Shown here piece by piece: positions 1 through 10,561 of a DNA stretch of 64,000 nt. Below the pieces are notes generated by a model, which was given only the letters and a program-made list of their open reading frames with translations, was not told the origin of the DNA and did not search any database. The first letter of the stretch is position 1; each line of letters opens with the position of its first letter. Source of the stretch: Flectonema sp. DT1601. Its lineage: Eukaryota; Euglenozoa; Diplonemea; Diplonemida; Diplonemidae. Both the position numbers and the translations under genes were made by a program. Location: contig OZ025860.1 of the NCBI GenBank assembly GCA_964019425.1, forward strand, positions 516,454-580,453, in the 5' to 3' direction.

Positions 1-1
1 A

Positions 2-3000
2 GAACATGACAGACAAATGGCTGCAGAGCTTCAAAAAACAAAAAAAATCCAACTAGAAATCGAACAAAAACGAGATTCCAGAAAACAACGAAAAGCCATT
101 GCAAGTGAAAGGGCAAAACAACAACAGCTATTACAAATATTAAAAGAAGAAGAGGAAGCAGAGGAGCAAGAAATAAACCAAATAATGTCAAACAGCAATG
201 CAACAGGCACGGTAACATTTATAACTGAACCAGACCAACTGTCACTAAAAGATCAGACAAACAGTGAGATTTCTGATGGTGAAATTATATTATCAAGTGA
301 GCCACGTCAAAGACGAAGATCTCCATCTCTTGCTGTGGATGACACGGAATCGAATATTCAGATTCTAAAAATGCGAAATCATCTCTCAGCTGTTACTGAA
401 ACCTCTCAGCTGGCAGATCAACAGATTACTGTCCAGCTGGAAATGCTTGACGCTGAGAAGAAGAAATCGTCTGAATTGCAACAAAAAATCACATCAGTTG
501 AATGTGAGATAAGAACAAAAGAAGAAATGAGTCTCGACTTAGCAAATCAACTGAAAATAGAAACTGAGCAACGAGAAACGTTAGAACGGAGTCTTACAAA
601 TATTCAAAACGAATCGTATGCTGAGAGTTATGAAGCATCTCCTAACTCATCAATTAGACTAGGCCCCGATCCGGAAGCTGGGTCTCCTATTGAGATGAGT
701 AGCACACCAGATGCTCGTCAAAGACCTTCAAATGCACCAGATACAGTACCACCACAAAGCCCTGCTGAGATTATTCGATTGAAGTCAACTAATGTTGCGA
801 CGTATCGAAGGAAACTAGCATTAGTGCATCTGTTAAAACACGAGGAAGCTGAGAGGTGTACGACCATGCATAGTGAGGCTACAGAGATGATTGGATTATT
901 AGAAAAACTTGATGAGAGATTGTGGTTTTGTGTAACCGACGGTGGAAATCCTTCACCAAGAGCGATGTCACCGACACCAACACCACAGACTCCTGTAACG
1001 AATACTCCGGGAGAGTTGGTTGTATCAAAATCAAGTATGGGTTCAACATCATGGCCTGCTCTCGGTTGTGTTATTTCAGCTGATTTACAAATTTCTGTTA
1101 TTTCCTCGGAGGGCGCTGGTGCAGCTCTCGGCCTTCGACGATTCGATCGCCTGATTTCATTGAAACCAGATTTTGATACTCCGATTCAAGTAAGAGACGT
1201 CCAAACACTACAATCGTGGATCCACAAGGATGTTTCATCATTTCCTGAATGTCTAACAATATGTGTTGTTAGAGAGGTGTCATTACCGAGATCTCAAATG
1301 CTTCAGGTTGTCAAACCTCCATTATCAGCTGTTCACTTACCTAGTTCAGCGGGTAGGAGGAGAGTTGTGTTAAAAGTTTCAGTTCGTCAAAAAAGTGGAG
1401 ATTTTTCAAAACGAAGAAGTATTTCATCAGTTGTATCGAATCCACGTCAGATTGATGATGTAGCCATTGTGAGAACTAATTTAATAAAAACAACAACTTC
1501 TTCATCGAGGTCGCGTACATCACATCACAGCCCTGAGTCTGCGACTACAATCGATATGTCAAAATTACATCTTCCGGAATCAAAGTCTTCGAGAGATCCT
1601 TCGACAACAGTTGAAAGTGTTTCTGTTTTAAAAGAATCAACACTTCCACCAACACCTCTTACTTCTGACGCAAAGAAACCAATCGAACATCATCGAAGTA
1701 AGAAATCTGGTCATTCTGCTTTGTGTAATTGTGAAGAATGTGAGAGCTTTCTTGGATGGGTGGGAGGTGGAAGTTCATCTCCACAACGAGAATCTAAACC
1801 AACCAAACCAGCTGTAAAAGAGGAATTACCAGAGTATTTGAAGGTTTGTTATTATTTTTTTCTTCTCCCACCTTTTCCGACTGACTTGTAATATAACAAA
1901 CAAAACAAAAACAGAGCTTTCCAAGATTTCATGAGAGCGACTCAGTCGATACTTTTATGACAGCATTGAATAGGAATTATGGAATATCTGGTGTTAATCG
2001 TTCAATAAAAGATCAAATACAACCAGACAGCAATCTACTCGATTCAGTAGCTTCTACTGAAACGAGTTATGTGAAAACACCAAATGGTGATGAAAAGTAA
2101 TATGTGTTTAGATGAGTTTAGATTAATCGTCTCTCTCCCCACTTCTCCAACTCACCCGACAACAAACAGTACTTGTAGCTTAGAGTAATACCCTTGGGTA
2201 GGTATCTTAGTTGAAAATCGTTATTATTATTTATTATTATTATTATTGTTATCTTTCTTCTCAAGTTTAATAATAATAATTTTTTTTTTTTTAAAAAACT
2301 TTTTTTTTTTTCAGACGGGGAGAGAACACACGATCTCTCATGGATCCCTCACTGTGGTCAGTAAATGGATCCCTTTTAGGTGTTAATAGAAAAGGTGAGA
2401 GTGGTAATGGAGTCGCTATTTCATCGGATGAAACAACATTGTCAATAACAGACTCTAAATCAACACCTGAGGGAGTGCAATGGACGAGATACCAAAGAGA
2501 AGCTGGACATTCACGTTCCATGAGAGTTGTTAGACAAGACGGTAGCACTTGTGAAAATGAAAACGGAACAATAAATGTTCACTTGACTGATGAGGATTAC
2601 GTTCTTTTAGTGAAAGATAAAGAAATTAGATTACTATTTGATAATAAAGGAAATCACAGAATGACTTTATCAACCTCCACAGTCATCGATCATCAATACG
2701 TCAAACATTTATTGGGATTGTCAAAAAATGAATCAATCCATCTAACCAACGCATCAAATGGATTTAAAATATTATTTCCAATTTATTTCGATTCTGTTAT
2801 AGACAAACAGCTGTTAGTAGTGGAACGTGATGTGTTTGAGATTTGTGTTTTTATCGATTCAGGATTGTTTATTTCACACAGTGATGTGCTACCTCGAATG
2901 ACAATATTTTCTCTTCACAACACAAAAGATATCTGTTCCACCCTACGTATGCTGGTGAATCAGTTCTTGTCAGACATTGGACTTAGCGCGAGTGAGATCC

Positions 3001-5010
3001 CAGGTTTCAATTTCGTAAACCCTCACAATATTTCAAAGGTCATCAAATTGGATGAATCTTTCGTGAATTCGACGAAGGATAACATAAACAAGGGAAAACC
3101 ATCAGTTCGAATGGTCTGCGAGGCAACAGAAATATACATCGACGACGTTTCCGTTAAAATCCACTCAATAGAATTAGACCACGCGGATGATGAATTCTAT
3201 AGATACGTCGAACTATCAAAAAAAATTGGAATAAAAACTTCAGAAAACAACGATCAGCATCTTATCCTGTGTGATCAGACTAATTCTGATATCAAGTTTC
3301 CAGCCTCATGGAGATTTGTAGAATCTGGTAAGAGGTACAAGTCTTTTTTATGTGTTGAAAATGAGTTGACCGAAGGAGTTAAAAAATTAATATTCGAAAA
3401 TAGGATCTTAGTTCCAAAGAGTTGTTGGACGCTTGCGAAGGATGACGCGATCCAATTGGTCGCTTTGGAGAGAAATTTCATATTATCAGAAGAACCCTTC
3501 TCAATTAGGATTGAGATAGCGGAATACCATTGTCATAGTTCGATATTAAAAAAACTTAAAAATATATTCGGTAGGAACCTAACCCTCAACGACTATTCTA
3601 TTGTTTGTTTGAATAATACTTTACCAACTTACTGTACCTACACTGACTTTTTAAAAGAAGCAACTTACTCGATCAAATTAAATGAGAAGACTGTACATAT
3701 ATCTCATGTGACTTCTCGTTTTCGTCCCAAACAATTCAGCATCCCCGTTGGAGTCACTCACCAAGAGTCACTCAAACTACTTCGAGCATATCTGGGTATC
3801 CCTGATAAAATCCGAATTAACAAAAGAGCTGGTGGACAAGCAGAAATCAGTTGGAAATCAGCTGTTCATAATGATGCTTTAGTGGTTACCAGAGCCGCTA
3901 AAAAAATTGTTGTTAGCGGGGATCGAACTTGGTCAGGTTGGGAAGGAAAATCCACAACGATAACAGTGGCTGAAGGAGATGAAACAACAGATGTTTGGGA
4001 AAAGATTAGTGATTACTTTATAATACCAAAAATAGCGAAGGATTGTGGGATTGAAGAAAGTGACTTGTATCTCAACACAGCGGATTCTTCTGCACCAATA
4101 AGAAAACTATCATACGATGGACTGCTGTGCGGGTGTGAATTCTTTCTTTGCTTACCAAGTAAACCAATCTCTATAGTGTCATCTCATCACAGAAGTGCTT
4201 CTATGACTATACTTCCTAATGATGATCACAGTGGCGTTGTTAAGAGGATAGAAGCTAGTTTTTGTTTACCATCAAAGAAGATTAGACTTTTTGGACCGTA
4301 CGATTCTCATCAAAACTGTCTTAGTGTGCTCAACAGTCATCCAAAACAAGAACACGCCCTCAGACATGGGTCACTTGCCTACGATGATATCTCATTACAC
4401 TCTAGTTGGTATATTGTTTATATTCCGAAACATGTCTTTTTTATAAATTCAGTTACTGGAGAACTGTCACGACCAGTTATAATATTCTTCAACACATCAT
4501 TTCCTGATATCTTGGAAGACCTCTGCACCGCCTGGTCTAAAAGTACAATCGAACCGACGGTCATACGTGCTGACGGCGGGGAGGTTGAACTTCTTAATTA
4601 CTTTAACGTTAATCCATTAATTACCTACACCGCGTCATGGGAACCTGTTCAAGGTTTACGAAGTGTCAAAAGATCGGGAAGGTGAGTAATATTTTTGTTC
4701 TATTCTGTAACTGTTTTCGCTTCTTTTTTTTTTTTTTTAAATGCTTGTGTTGGGTAATCGTTCTCTACCAAAAGGCCGTGAGCTGTAAGCTTTTGCCCCG
4801 TTAATTTTCACCCAAAAAAAAAAAAAAAAAAAAAATAACAATATAACCACACTATAATTATTTCTTGTGAGGAAAATTTCGAGCCAAGTTTCATCCCCCC
4901 TCTTGCTAAGGGTTTCATTTCCCAAGTAGCAACTTCGTAGGAAAAAAAAATCTACGAAAGTTATTTTTTTCTTTTCCAGCCATGAGAATTATACTTACAG
5001 CATTTGTTAG
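2..5010 (+). CDS. Large coiled-coil protein with PDZ-like segment, 5' partial, four exons
   Basis: No family recognised. The frame is open to the window edge, so the true start lies upstream; the first Met is at 17. I join four exons: up to 1843, 1915-2096, 2315-4681 and 4980-5010. Phases agree at each junction (0, 2, 2), and the last donor is a full GTGAGT followed by an acceptor after a long pyrimidine run. The product would be about 1470 residues from Met17. The N-terminal 210 residues are a charged Q/E/K/R coiled coil. About residues 345-425 look like a PDZ-type fold (GAGAALGLRRFDRLISL resembles the PDZ 'A...GL..GD.I' core). A Ser/Thr/Pro-rich linker follows, then a long globular half in exon 3 with repeated beta-rich stretches. 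Alternative: two genes, with a start at 2340 for the second. I favour one gene because 2315-2339 follows a strong acceptor and is in frame. Confidence 0.6.
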
Positions 5011-5511
5011 AGTTTTTTTTTTTTTTTTGTTATATTTATTTTTTTTGTTCTCTCGTCGTCGTAGTTTATATATTTTTTTATTATTTTTTTTTTTCTCAGA
5101 TCAGATTTAAACATGTGAATAAGTAGCTCTATTGGAGTTAACCCGATGCTCTTTAGTTTGTTGTATCAGGGATGCACAGTACGCAATGTGTTGGACTTCC
5201 TTATCTATCTATAGAATAAGATACAGGCCTGACACAGTGTCCCCCCTTGCTTTCTTCGCTGAAGAGGGCTGGGTAAGGGGAATGGTCCATATTGTTTTTA
5301 ATCTTAGCCCGAAACCAACCATTATTTGTTTGTTGTCCTACGAAATCTTGTCTTTTTTTTTGATTGAACTGATAATTATTAATACTAACTAAGAATAAGA
5401 CTTCACGTTGATTTCATATTATCATTTCAGCAATCTTGTTTGGAATGGAGGAGTAAATTATATTTATTTTCGTGTTTTTATATTTAATTACCCCAAAAGC
5501 AAACACCAACA
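5011..5511. other. Spacer with T-runs and one copy of a dispersed repeat
   Basis: No convincing gene. T-rich runs near 5015-5095 are followed by a stretch that resembles two other places in the window (see the repeat entries). A pyrimidine tract with AG at about 5430 lies upstream of the RNA ligase start. An 86-codon open frame here has no coding character. Confidence 0.5.
5215..5350. repeat. Dispersed repeat family A, copy 1
   Basis: Shares two ordered blocks with 37520-37760 and 42300-42490: CTGAAGAGGGCTGGGTA here against CTGAAGAGGACTGGGTA at about 37565, and a later block of the type TTATTTGTTTGTTGTCCTA. The copies are diverged. I see no coding potential and cannot tell whether it is a decayed mobile element. 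Confidence 0.5.
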
Positions 5512-6516
5512 ATGACAACCTTCATCCCTTATGAGAAAATGACTGAAACTAGTGGAGTGTGGGATACGAAAAGAATAAAATCATTCAAGTCAAAAGATAA
5601 AAAGGATGCTTGGATCGTTACTGAGAAAATCCACGGAGCAAATTTCAGTTTTGTTGTTGATAACACGGGAGTAAGGGCTGCAAAGAGGGGAGCAATTTTG
5701 GAAGAAGGGAGTGAAGATGAATTCTTTAATTGTAAAACAGTAATCGACACCAATAAACAACACATGATTGACTTATATAATCAAATAAAGAATACTTTAA
5801 ACTGCGACAGCATTACTGTTTTTGGTGAGTTATTCGGAGGCAGGTATCCTCATCCCGACACACCTAGTTGTACACAACCTGTTCAGCAGGGTGTGTGGTA
5901 CTCTCCAAATATTGACTGGATGGCTTATGATATTTGTGTTACTATTTCTGATACCAATAGGAGGTATTTACCTTATGGTGATTGTATTGAGTTGTTTAAA
6001 ATGTTTAATATAAAATATGTTCCGATCTTATTCACTGGAACGTTTTCGTTGTGTTCGAATTATAAATTACCATTCCAGAGTACAATAGCATCCAATGTCG
6101 GATATCCACCGCTACCCGGTGATAACAAAGCTGAAGGTGTGGTTATAAAACCATTTCAAAATGAACTGTTAGTTCCTTTGGTAGGAAAATCAAAACTGAC
6201 GAGAGCGATAATAAAATTAAAATGCTCTTCGTTCAGTGAATGGTCTTCTAAAGAAGTCGTGAATAAAACAACTACTTCAAGTGACCCTGATATTATTATA
6301 AAATCAATGCTGAATGATAATCGTGTGAACAGCGCAATTTCAAAGTGTGGGAGATTGTCATTGAAAACTCTCAACTCAGTTGAGAAATATATCATCTCAG
6401 ATATCCGTGATGAACTATCAGCTATGAATATTAGCCTTACAGAGACTGATGTTAATGTTGAGAAACAGGTTTCCGTTTTCTTAAAGGAGGGATATTCAAA
6501 AAAATTAAAAAACTGA
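5512..6516 (+). CDS. T4 Rnl2-type RNA ligase
   Basis: ATP-dependent RNA ligase of the Rnl2 family (T4 gp24.1, trypanosome RNA-editing ligases), which seals 3'-OH/5'-phosphate RNA nicks through a lysyl-AMP intermediate. All nucleotidyltransferase motifs are visible: motif I TEKIHGANF with the predicted adenylated Lys39, motif III ELFGGRYPH with Glu106, motif IIIa around WMAYDI, motif IV EGVVIKP with Glu208, and motif V IIKLKC with Lys235 and Lys237. The 334 residues match the T4 Rnl2 length, and residues of about 245-334 correspond to its helical C-terminal domain. Intronless. The start follows CAACA and gives the family's usual N-terminus (FIPYEKM). No clear mitochondrial presequence is seen, so the compartment is open. 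Role in RNA repair, editing or tRNA handling is inferred from the family only. Confidence 0.93.
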   Translation: MTTFIPYEKMTETSGVWDTKRIKSFKSKDKKDAWIVTEKIHGANFSFVVDNTGVRAAKRGAILEEGSEDEFFNCKTVIDTNKQHMIDLYNQIKNTLNCDSITVFGELFGGRYPHPDTPSCTQPVQQGVWYSPNIDWMAYDICVTISDTNRRYLPYGDCIELFKMFNIKYVPILFTGTFSLCSNYKLPFQSTIASNVGYPPLPGDNKAEGVVIKPFQNELLVPLVGKSKLTRAIIKLKCSSFSEWSSKEVVNKTTTSSDPDIIIKSMLNDNRVNSAISKCGRLSLKTLNSVEKYIISDIRDELSAMNISLTETDVNVEKQVSVFLKEGYSKKLKN

Positions 6517-6682
6517 ATTCATGTTTTTTTCACAACAGCAACCTAACCGAATTATCCTTTATTAGGATTTTTGTACCGCGTTGGTTGCGCACGAGCAAAA
6601 ATAATGCATCAGTTTTTACGATGTTCCCTTCCTAAAAAAAGAATTGCGAGAAAAACTTTACTCATGTTTGTTTATTCGATTC

Positions 6683-6762
6683 TCTCCTCTCCCTCTCTCC
6701 CTCTCTCCCTCTCTCCCTCTCTCCCTCTCTCCCTCTCTCCCTCTCTCCCTCTCTCTCTTTCT
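6683..6762 (+). repeat. CTCTCCCT microsatellite
   Basis: About nine near-perfect tandem copies of an eight-base pyrimidine unit in the 453-base spacer between the RNA ligase and the next gene. The rest of the spacer holds T-runs and a pyrimidine tract ending in CTAG near 6910. Confidence 0.85.
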
Positions 6763-6969
6763 TGATGTCTTTTTAACAGATTCTGATGACCGTTTCCTTA
6801 TTTGCTAACCAACCATATTGACGGTTTCTATTTTTTGTTATTGCGAGACATTACATAGTAGACAAGTAGGCTTTGTATGGATATGAAATAATTATTTTCT
6901 TTTTTTCTAGGGAATTTAAAAAAAAAAAAAAAAACACGTCTGGAATATGTCGTGAGGATTGTCTGAAAT

Positions 6970-9900
6970 ATGTTCAGCCTTCCGTTGAGCAGCTCTCCAC
7001 TTTTAAGAAAAAAAGAAGTCATCAGTAAGGTAGGACATGAAGAAAGATGGACTGAAAGTGAAAAGATTCAACACCATGAAATTGATAGAAAGGTTCAATT
7101 TGATCCTCCTCCTCAGGGAATGATGAGTGAGTATCGTTCTGATGGAATGCCAGCGCCGTTGAGTCATCAAGTTATGTTTCAACCTCCACTTCCACCTTCG
7201 ATTATTCCTCAGACTGTATCACCTGGTTATTATCAACCCCAGCAGTTCTTTCCTCCAGTGTTGCAGCAGTATCAGCAGTCACCTGGTTACCCTATTCAGC
7301 AACCATCGTATGTAACACCTCCACCACTACCACCACCACCACCACCAAACTATGCCTATCTTGGTGGCATGCAAGGGATGAGCGTACCGTCTCCTTCTCC
7401 ACAGCCTCCCATTCCGCCGAAGCCCACCGCAGAGCTCCCGGCTCCAAAATTCGGACGTCGAGGACCTCGGAAAGCCTCCGATGCGGAAGAAGGTTTTTTA
7501 TGGAGACTTGGGCTAGGAACTGGTCAAGAAGAGAAGGCTGCCTTGCAATGTAAAAGGAAAGATCAATATCGACGGGAATTAGAAGAACAGATTCGAGACA
7601 AGGAAGCGAGAGCTCTGTCAAATAGAAGAAGTCTGACAGATGAAGCAGAACCACAACAAGCAGTCTCTTTCACAACACCAGGTGAGCGAACTGGAAGAAC
7701 AGATCACAGCTATGGCAGGATGAGAGCTCATTTTCGATCTGGTGAAGATGTGATTAGAGCGAGAGAGAAAGAAGAGCAATCGAAAAAACTTCAAGACGAC
7801 CTCGTTGCTCAGATTGAAGAACGGAAACGTGCAAAAGCAGACGAAGAAGAACAACGTCGTCTGTCTGATGATCGTTGGAACCAAAAGTACTCTCAACAAC
7901 TTAACAGACAACCCACAGAATCGACATCTCCTACGAAAAGGAAGGATCTCGAAGACGTTCATCGCGAGAAAGCTGCTGAGAATCAGGCTGTTCAGATAGA
8001 AGCCGCCGCAGCATTGCTGAATCCGAAATTTGCGCCTCTCAGAAAGGTTTATCATCATCAAAAGGATACCAGTGATCCTTCACCCAGAGTGGTATCTGAT
8101 ATCACTTCTAAACACACACACCACGATCAGGTTGTTGTTGGTAATAAAGCGGGCATGGCAGAGGAACCGCCTCCAAGAAAACAACGACAGCGTGTGGTGG
8201 ATGAAGGTAATTTCATACCAGCGCCGCCACAACCACCACCACCACCGCCACTGCCGCCTCCTCCAGTGACTGAGATTATACAAAACCAAACACCCGTTTA
8301 TCCTCCTCCGGCTGCGATGTATCACACGGATGTGAGTGCACAGAACTCGTTTGATCATCAGGCACCTCATTTCAGGCAGCTTCCTCTCAGCAAAACCGAC
8401 GAGCGGACACTAAATCAGGAGCGTAGAATCGCTGCTTTGGAATCAGCTCTCATGAATGAGAAACGAAGAAATCCTTCTTCACATCCGATTAGCGTCGCTC
8501 CAGTTAGTTCGATGCGAATGCAGTCAGCGGAGAGTGAAATTCATCAACTTGCTGTTAGAAACAAAGCAAGACTTAATCAGCTGTCGATATTATCTTCAAA
8601 GATTGAAGGTCTCAACACACAGGGACAGACTGATGATATTCTAAGAGACTTCTTAGCCTTAGACACAGAAGATCCAAATCAGAATTACAAGTCACCAAAA
8701 AAGCTGACAGACACTGCTGAAAGAGATAAATTAATAAGTGGATTATTCACTCCTGTTCAACCATCTCGGAGGGGTTCTGTTACAACAAGAAAAGAGACGA
8801 TACCAATGCAGGGGACACTCAGTGGTAAGTCAATGTTCATAAGAAGTGACGTACCAAAGCAACCAGTGTGGCTACAAGACTCTGATGATGGTAAAGATGA
8901 GCCTCCACTACATGAGTTGTCTTCGATACCAGCCACTGCAGATATCGACATCGACACGTTAAAGACAACTTTTCCTCTGGACTCTCACATCACATTTGAG
9001 GGACGTGCAGCTGTGGTAGCCGGACACGGTGGTTTTCAGATTGTCATTCGCATTGACGGTGAGGAAATTTCTGTTTTCCCCCATCAAATTACTGTTCCTG
9101 ATATTCCAGAAATAACTGAAGGAGTGGACACTTCTATCAAAACACCCGACGAGACTCCTATTCAAGTACCTCCAACTCCGAGTGAAAATGATGCTGAAAA
9201 TACACAGACACCCATCTCTGATTCAAAGTCTGAAGTCGCTACTGAAGTCCAACCCGTTGTAACATTAGTGGAAGTCGAAAAAACGGCTGAGGATGATAAA
9301 CAACTTCTGGAGGCAACTCCAGAGCAGCCAACTCCAAAACAGCAGCCAACTGAGCAGCCAACTCCAGAGCAGCCAACTCCAAAGCAGCAGCCAACCCCAG
9401 AGCAGCTGCCTACTGAGCAGCCAACTCCAAAGCAGCAGCCAACCCCAGAGCAGCAGCCAACCCCAGAGCAGCTGCCTACTGAGCAGCCAACTCCAGAGCA
9501 GCCAACTCCAAAGCAGCAGCCAACCCCAGAGCAGCTGCCTACTGAGCAGCCAACTCCAAAGCAGCAGCCAACTCCGGAGCAGCTGCCTACTGAGCAACCA
9601 ACTCCAAGGCAGCAGCCAACTCCAAAGCAGCTGCCTACTGAGCAGCCAACTCCGAAGCAACCAACCCCAGAGCAGCAGCCAACACAAACTGTCGATGCCA
9701 CACCTTCCCTCTCTGTGGGATCGAATCAGCAAACGAGTAACCCTCAAGTTGACGACAAGAAGGAAACTGATCTCAAAGTCGAAGCTAGCAATAGTAAAGA
9801 CATCCCTTCAGGTCATGAGGAGACTGCTGGTGAGAAAACTAATTCAAAAAATAATTCAACTCCTCCTCGAGAAGACCTTCCTCCGAATGACATTTTAGAA

Positions 9901-9990
9901 AACAAACAAACTTCCGTCGTCGAGGATCTCAAGAAACCAGACGATCCCACAGCTGATCAAAAAGAAAAAGAAAAAGAAGAAAAGAAATAA
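6970..9990 (+). CDS. Proline-rich coiled-coil protein, CSPP1-like candidate
   Basis: 1006 residues, single exon as read; an in-frame TGA lies one codon upstream of the ATG, though a pyrimidine-AG site near 6910 leaves room for an earlier exon. After a Pro/Gln-rich N-terminus (40-165) comes a block about 175-330 with LGLGTGQEEKAALQ, QYRRELEEQIRDKEA and a second LQDDLVAQIEERKRAK helix. This spacing of short basic/acidic helices is typical of centrosome/spindle-pole and ciliary proteins of the CSPP1 or CCDC66 type, which bind microtubules. That assignment rests on pattern only. Two polyproline patches (near residues 120 and 420) could bind SH3, WW or profilin partners. A further coiled coil lies near 480-560. 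The C-terminal third is dominated by a Pro-Thr-Pro-Glu/Lys-Gln repeat and ends in a highly charged Lys/Glu tail. Confidence 0.6.
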   Translation: MFSLPLSSSPLLRKKEVISKVGHEERWTESEKIQHHEIDRKVQFDPPPQGMMSEYRSDGMPAPLSHQVMFQPPLPPSIIPQTVSPGYYQPQQFFPPVLQQYQQSPGYPIQQPSYVTPPPLPPPPPPNYAYLGGMQGMSVPSPSPQPPIPPKPTAELPAPKFGRRGPRKASDAEEGFLWRLGLGTGQEEKAALQCKRKDQYRRELEEQIRDKEARALSNRRSLTDEAEPQQAVSFTTPGERTGRTDHSYGRMRAHFRSGEDVIRAREKEEQSKKLQDDLVAQIEERKRAKADEEEQRRLSDDRWNQKYSQQLNRQPTESTSPTKRKDLEDVHREKAAENQAVQIEAAAALLNPKFAPLRKVYHHQKDTSDPSPRVVSDITSKHTHHDQVVVGNKAGMAEEPPPRKQRQRVVDEGNFIPAPPQPPPPPPLPPPPVTEIIQNQTPVYPPPAAMYHTDVSAQNSFDHQAPHFRQLPLSKTDERTLNQERRIAALESALMNEKRRNPSSHPISVAPVSSMRMQSAESEIHQLAVRNKARLNQLSILSSKIEGLNTQGQTDDILRDFLALDTEDPNQNYKSPKKLTDTAERDKLISGLFTPVQPSRRGSVTTRKETIPMQGTLSGKSMFIRSDVPKQPVWLQDSDDGKDEPPLHELSSIPATADIDIDTLKTTFPLDSHITFEGRAAVVAGHGGFQIVIRIDGEEISVFPHQITVPDIPEITEGVDTSIKTPDETPIQVPPTPSENDAENTQTPISDSKSEVATEVQPVVTLVEVEKTAEDDKQLLEATPEQPTPKQQPTEQPTPEQPTPKQQPTPEQLPTEQPTPKQQPTPEQQPTPEQLPTEQPTPEQPTPKQQPTPEQLPTEQPTPKQQPTPEQLPTEQPTPRQQPTPKQLPTEQPTPKQPTPEQQPTQTVDATPSLSVGSNQQTSNPQVDDKKETDLKVEASNSKDIPSGHEETAGEKTNSKNNSTPPREDLPPNDILENKQTSVVEDLKKPDDPTADQKEKEKEEKK
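9318..9690 (+). repeat. In-frame PTPEQ/PTPKQ minisatellite
   Basis: Coding tandem repeat inside the preceding gene. Units of 15 to 21 bases encode PTPEQ, PTPKQQ and LPTEQ variants arranged in a higher-order pattern (PTPEQLPTEQPTPKQQ recurs). Length is always a multiple of three, so copy-number change would not break the frame. Likely disordered and length-polymorphic. Confidence 0.9.
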
Positions 9991-10561
9991 TATTTACTGC
10001 ACTCAGACACTTGTACTCTCCCTCTCTCTTTAATGATGAAAACATGTCCGGCCTTCGGAATTGTATTTGAAATTACTTTTTCAACTTTTCTAAGCTAGAT
10101 AGGATCGATTGATTGGAGATATCAGTTTTTACTGAACTCGAAGGTATGAAGAGAGAGAGAGAGCTGTTTATCTTTTTTTTTTTTTTCAAGTTTTTTTTTA
10201 TTTTTATTTTTTCGTTGTTGTTTACTAATCCATTGCTGTTCGGTACTGTACTCAAAGTTCACCTGTCCTTATTCCCCCCCCTTTCCAATTTGTTGCTTTG
10301 TGAATTTAGCTGTTCTCTGATGTGTTGTAATTCATATTTTTTATTTTCCTCAAACAGGGGGATACAACAGTTACTTTATCATACTTTGTGTATACGCGTT
10401 GAGTTGATTAAAAGTGAATGTGTTCTCTCGAAGTCTACGGAGCCAGAAATCTTAATATCTTTGACGTGTTCTCTGGTTGTGTTGATGATTATTATTATTC
10501 TTTAGTTAACAGTTTTGAAAAAAAAAAAAAAAAAGCAAACAAAGAACAAAAACAACAAAAA
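9991..10561. other. Spacer, T-rich, no gene seen
   Basis: Contains a GA-repeat, long T-runs and a pyrimidine-CAG acceptor-like site near 10357 ahead of the first receptor gene. The receptor frame stays open upstream to about 10418, but that extension is not shared by its paralogue, so I treat it as 5' UTR. Confidence 0.6.

Noticed and set aside
5132-5392. 86-codon frame in the first spacer
   Set aside because: Overlaps dispersed repeat A, no domain, and codon use unlike the flanking genes.
9162-9747. Cys/Gly- and Trp/Leu-rich minus-strand frames over the PTPEQ repeat
   Set aside because: Mirror frames of the coding minisatellite on the + strand; no start context or homology.
10418-10561. 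Upstream extension of the first receptor gene
   Set aside because: The paralogue begins at the equivalent of 10562 and the extension includes an A-run coding Lys only.
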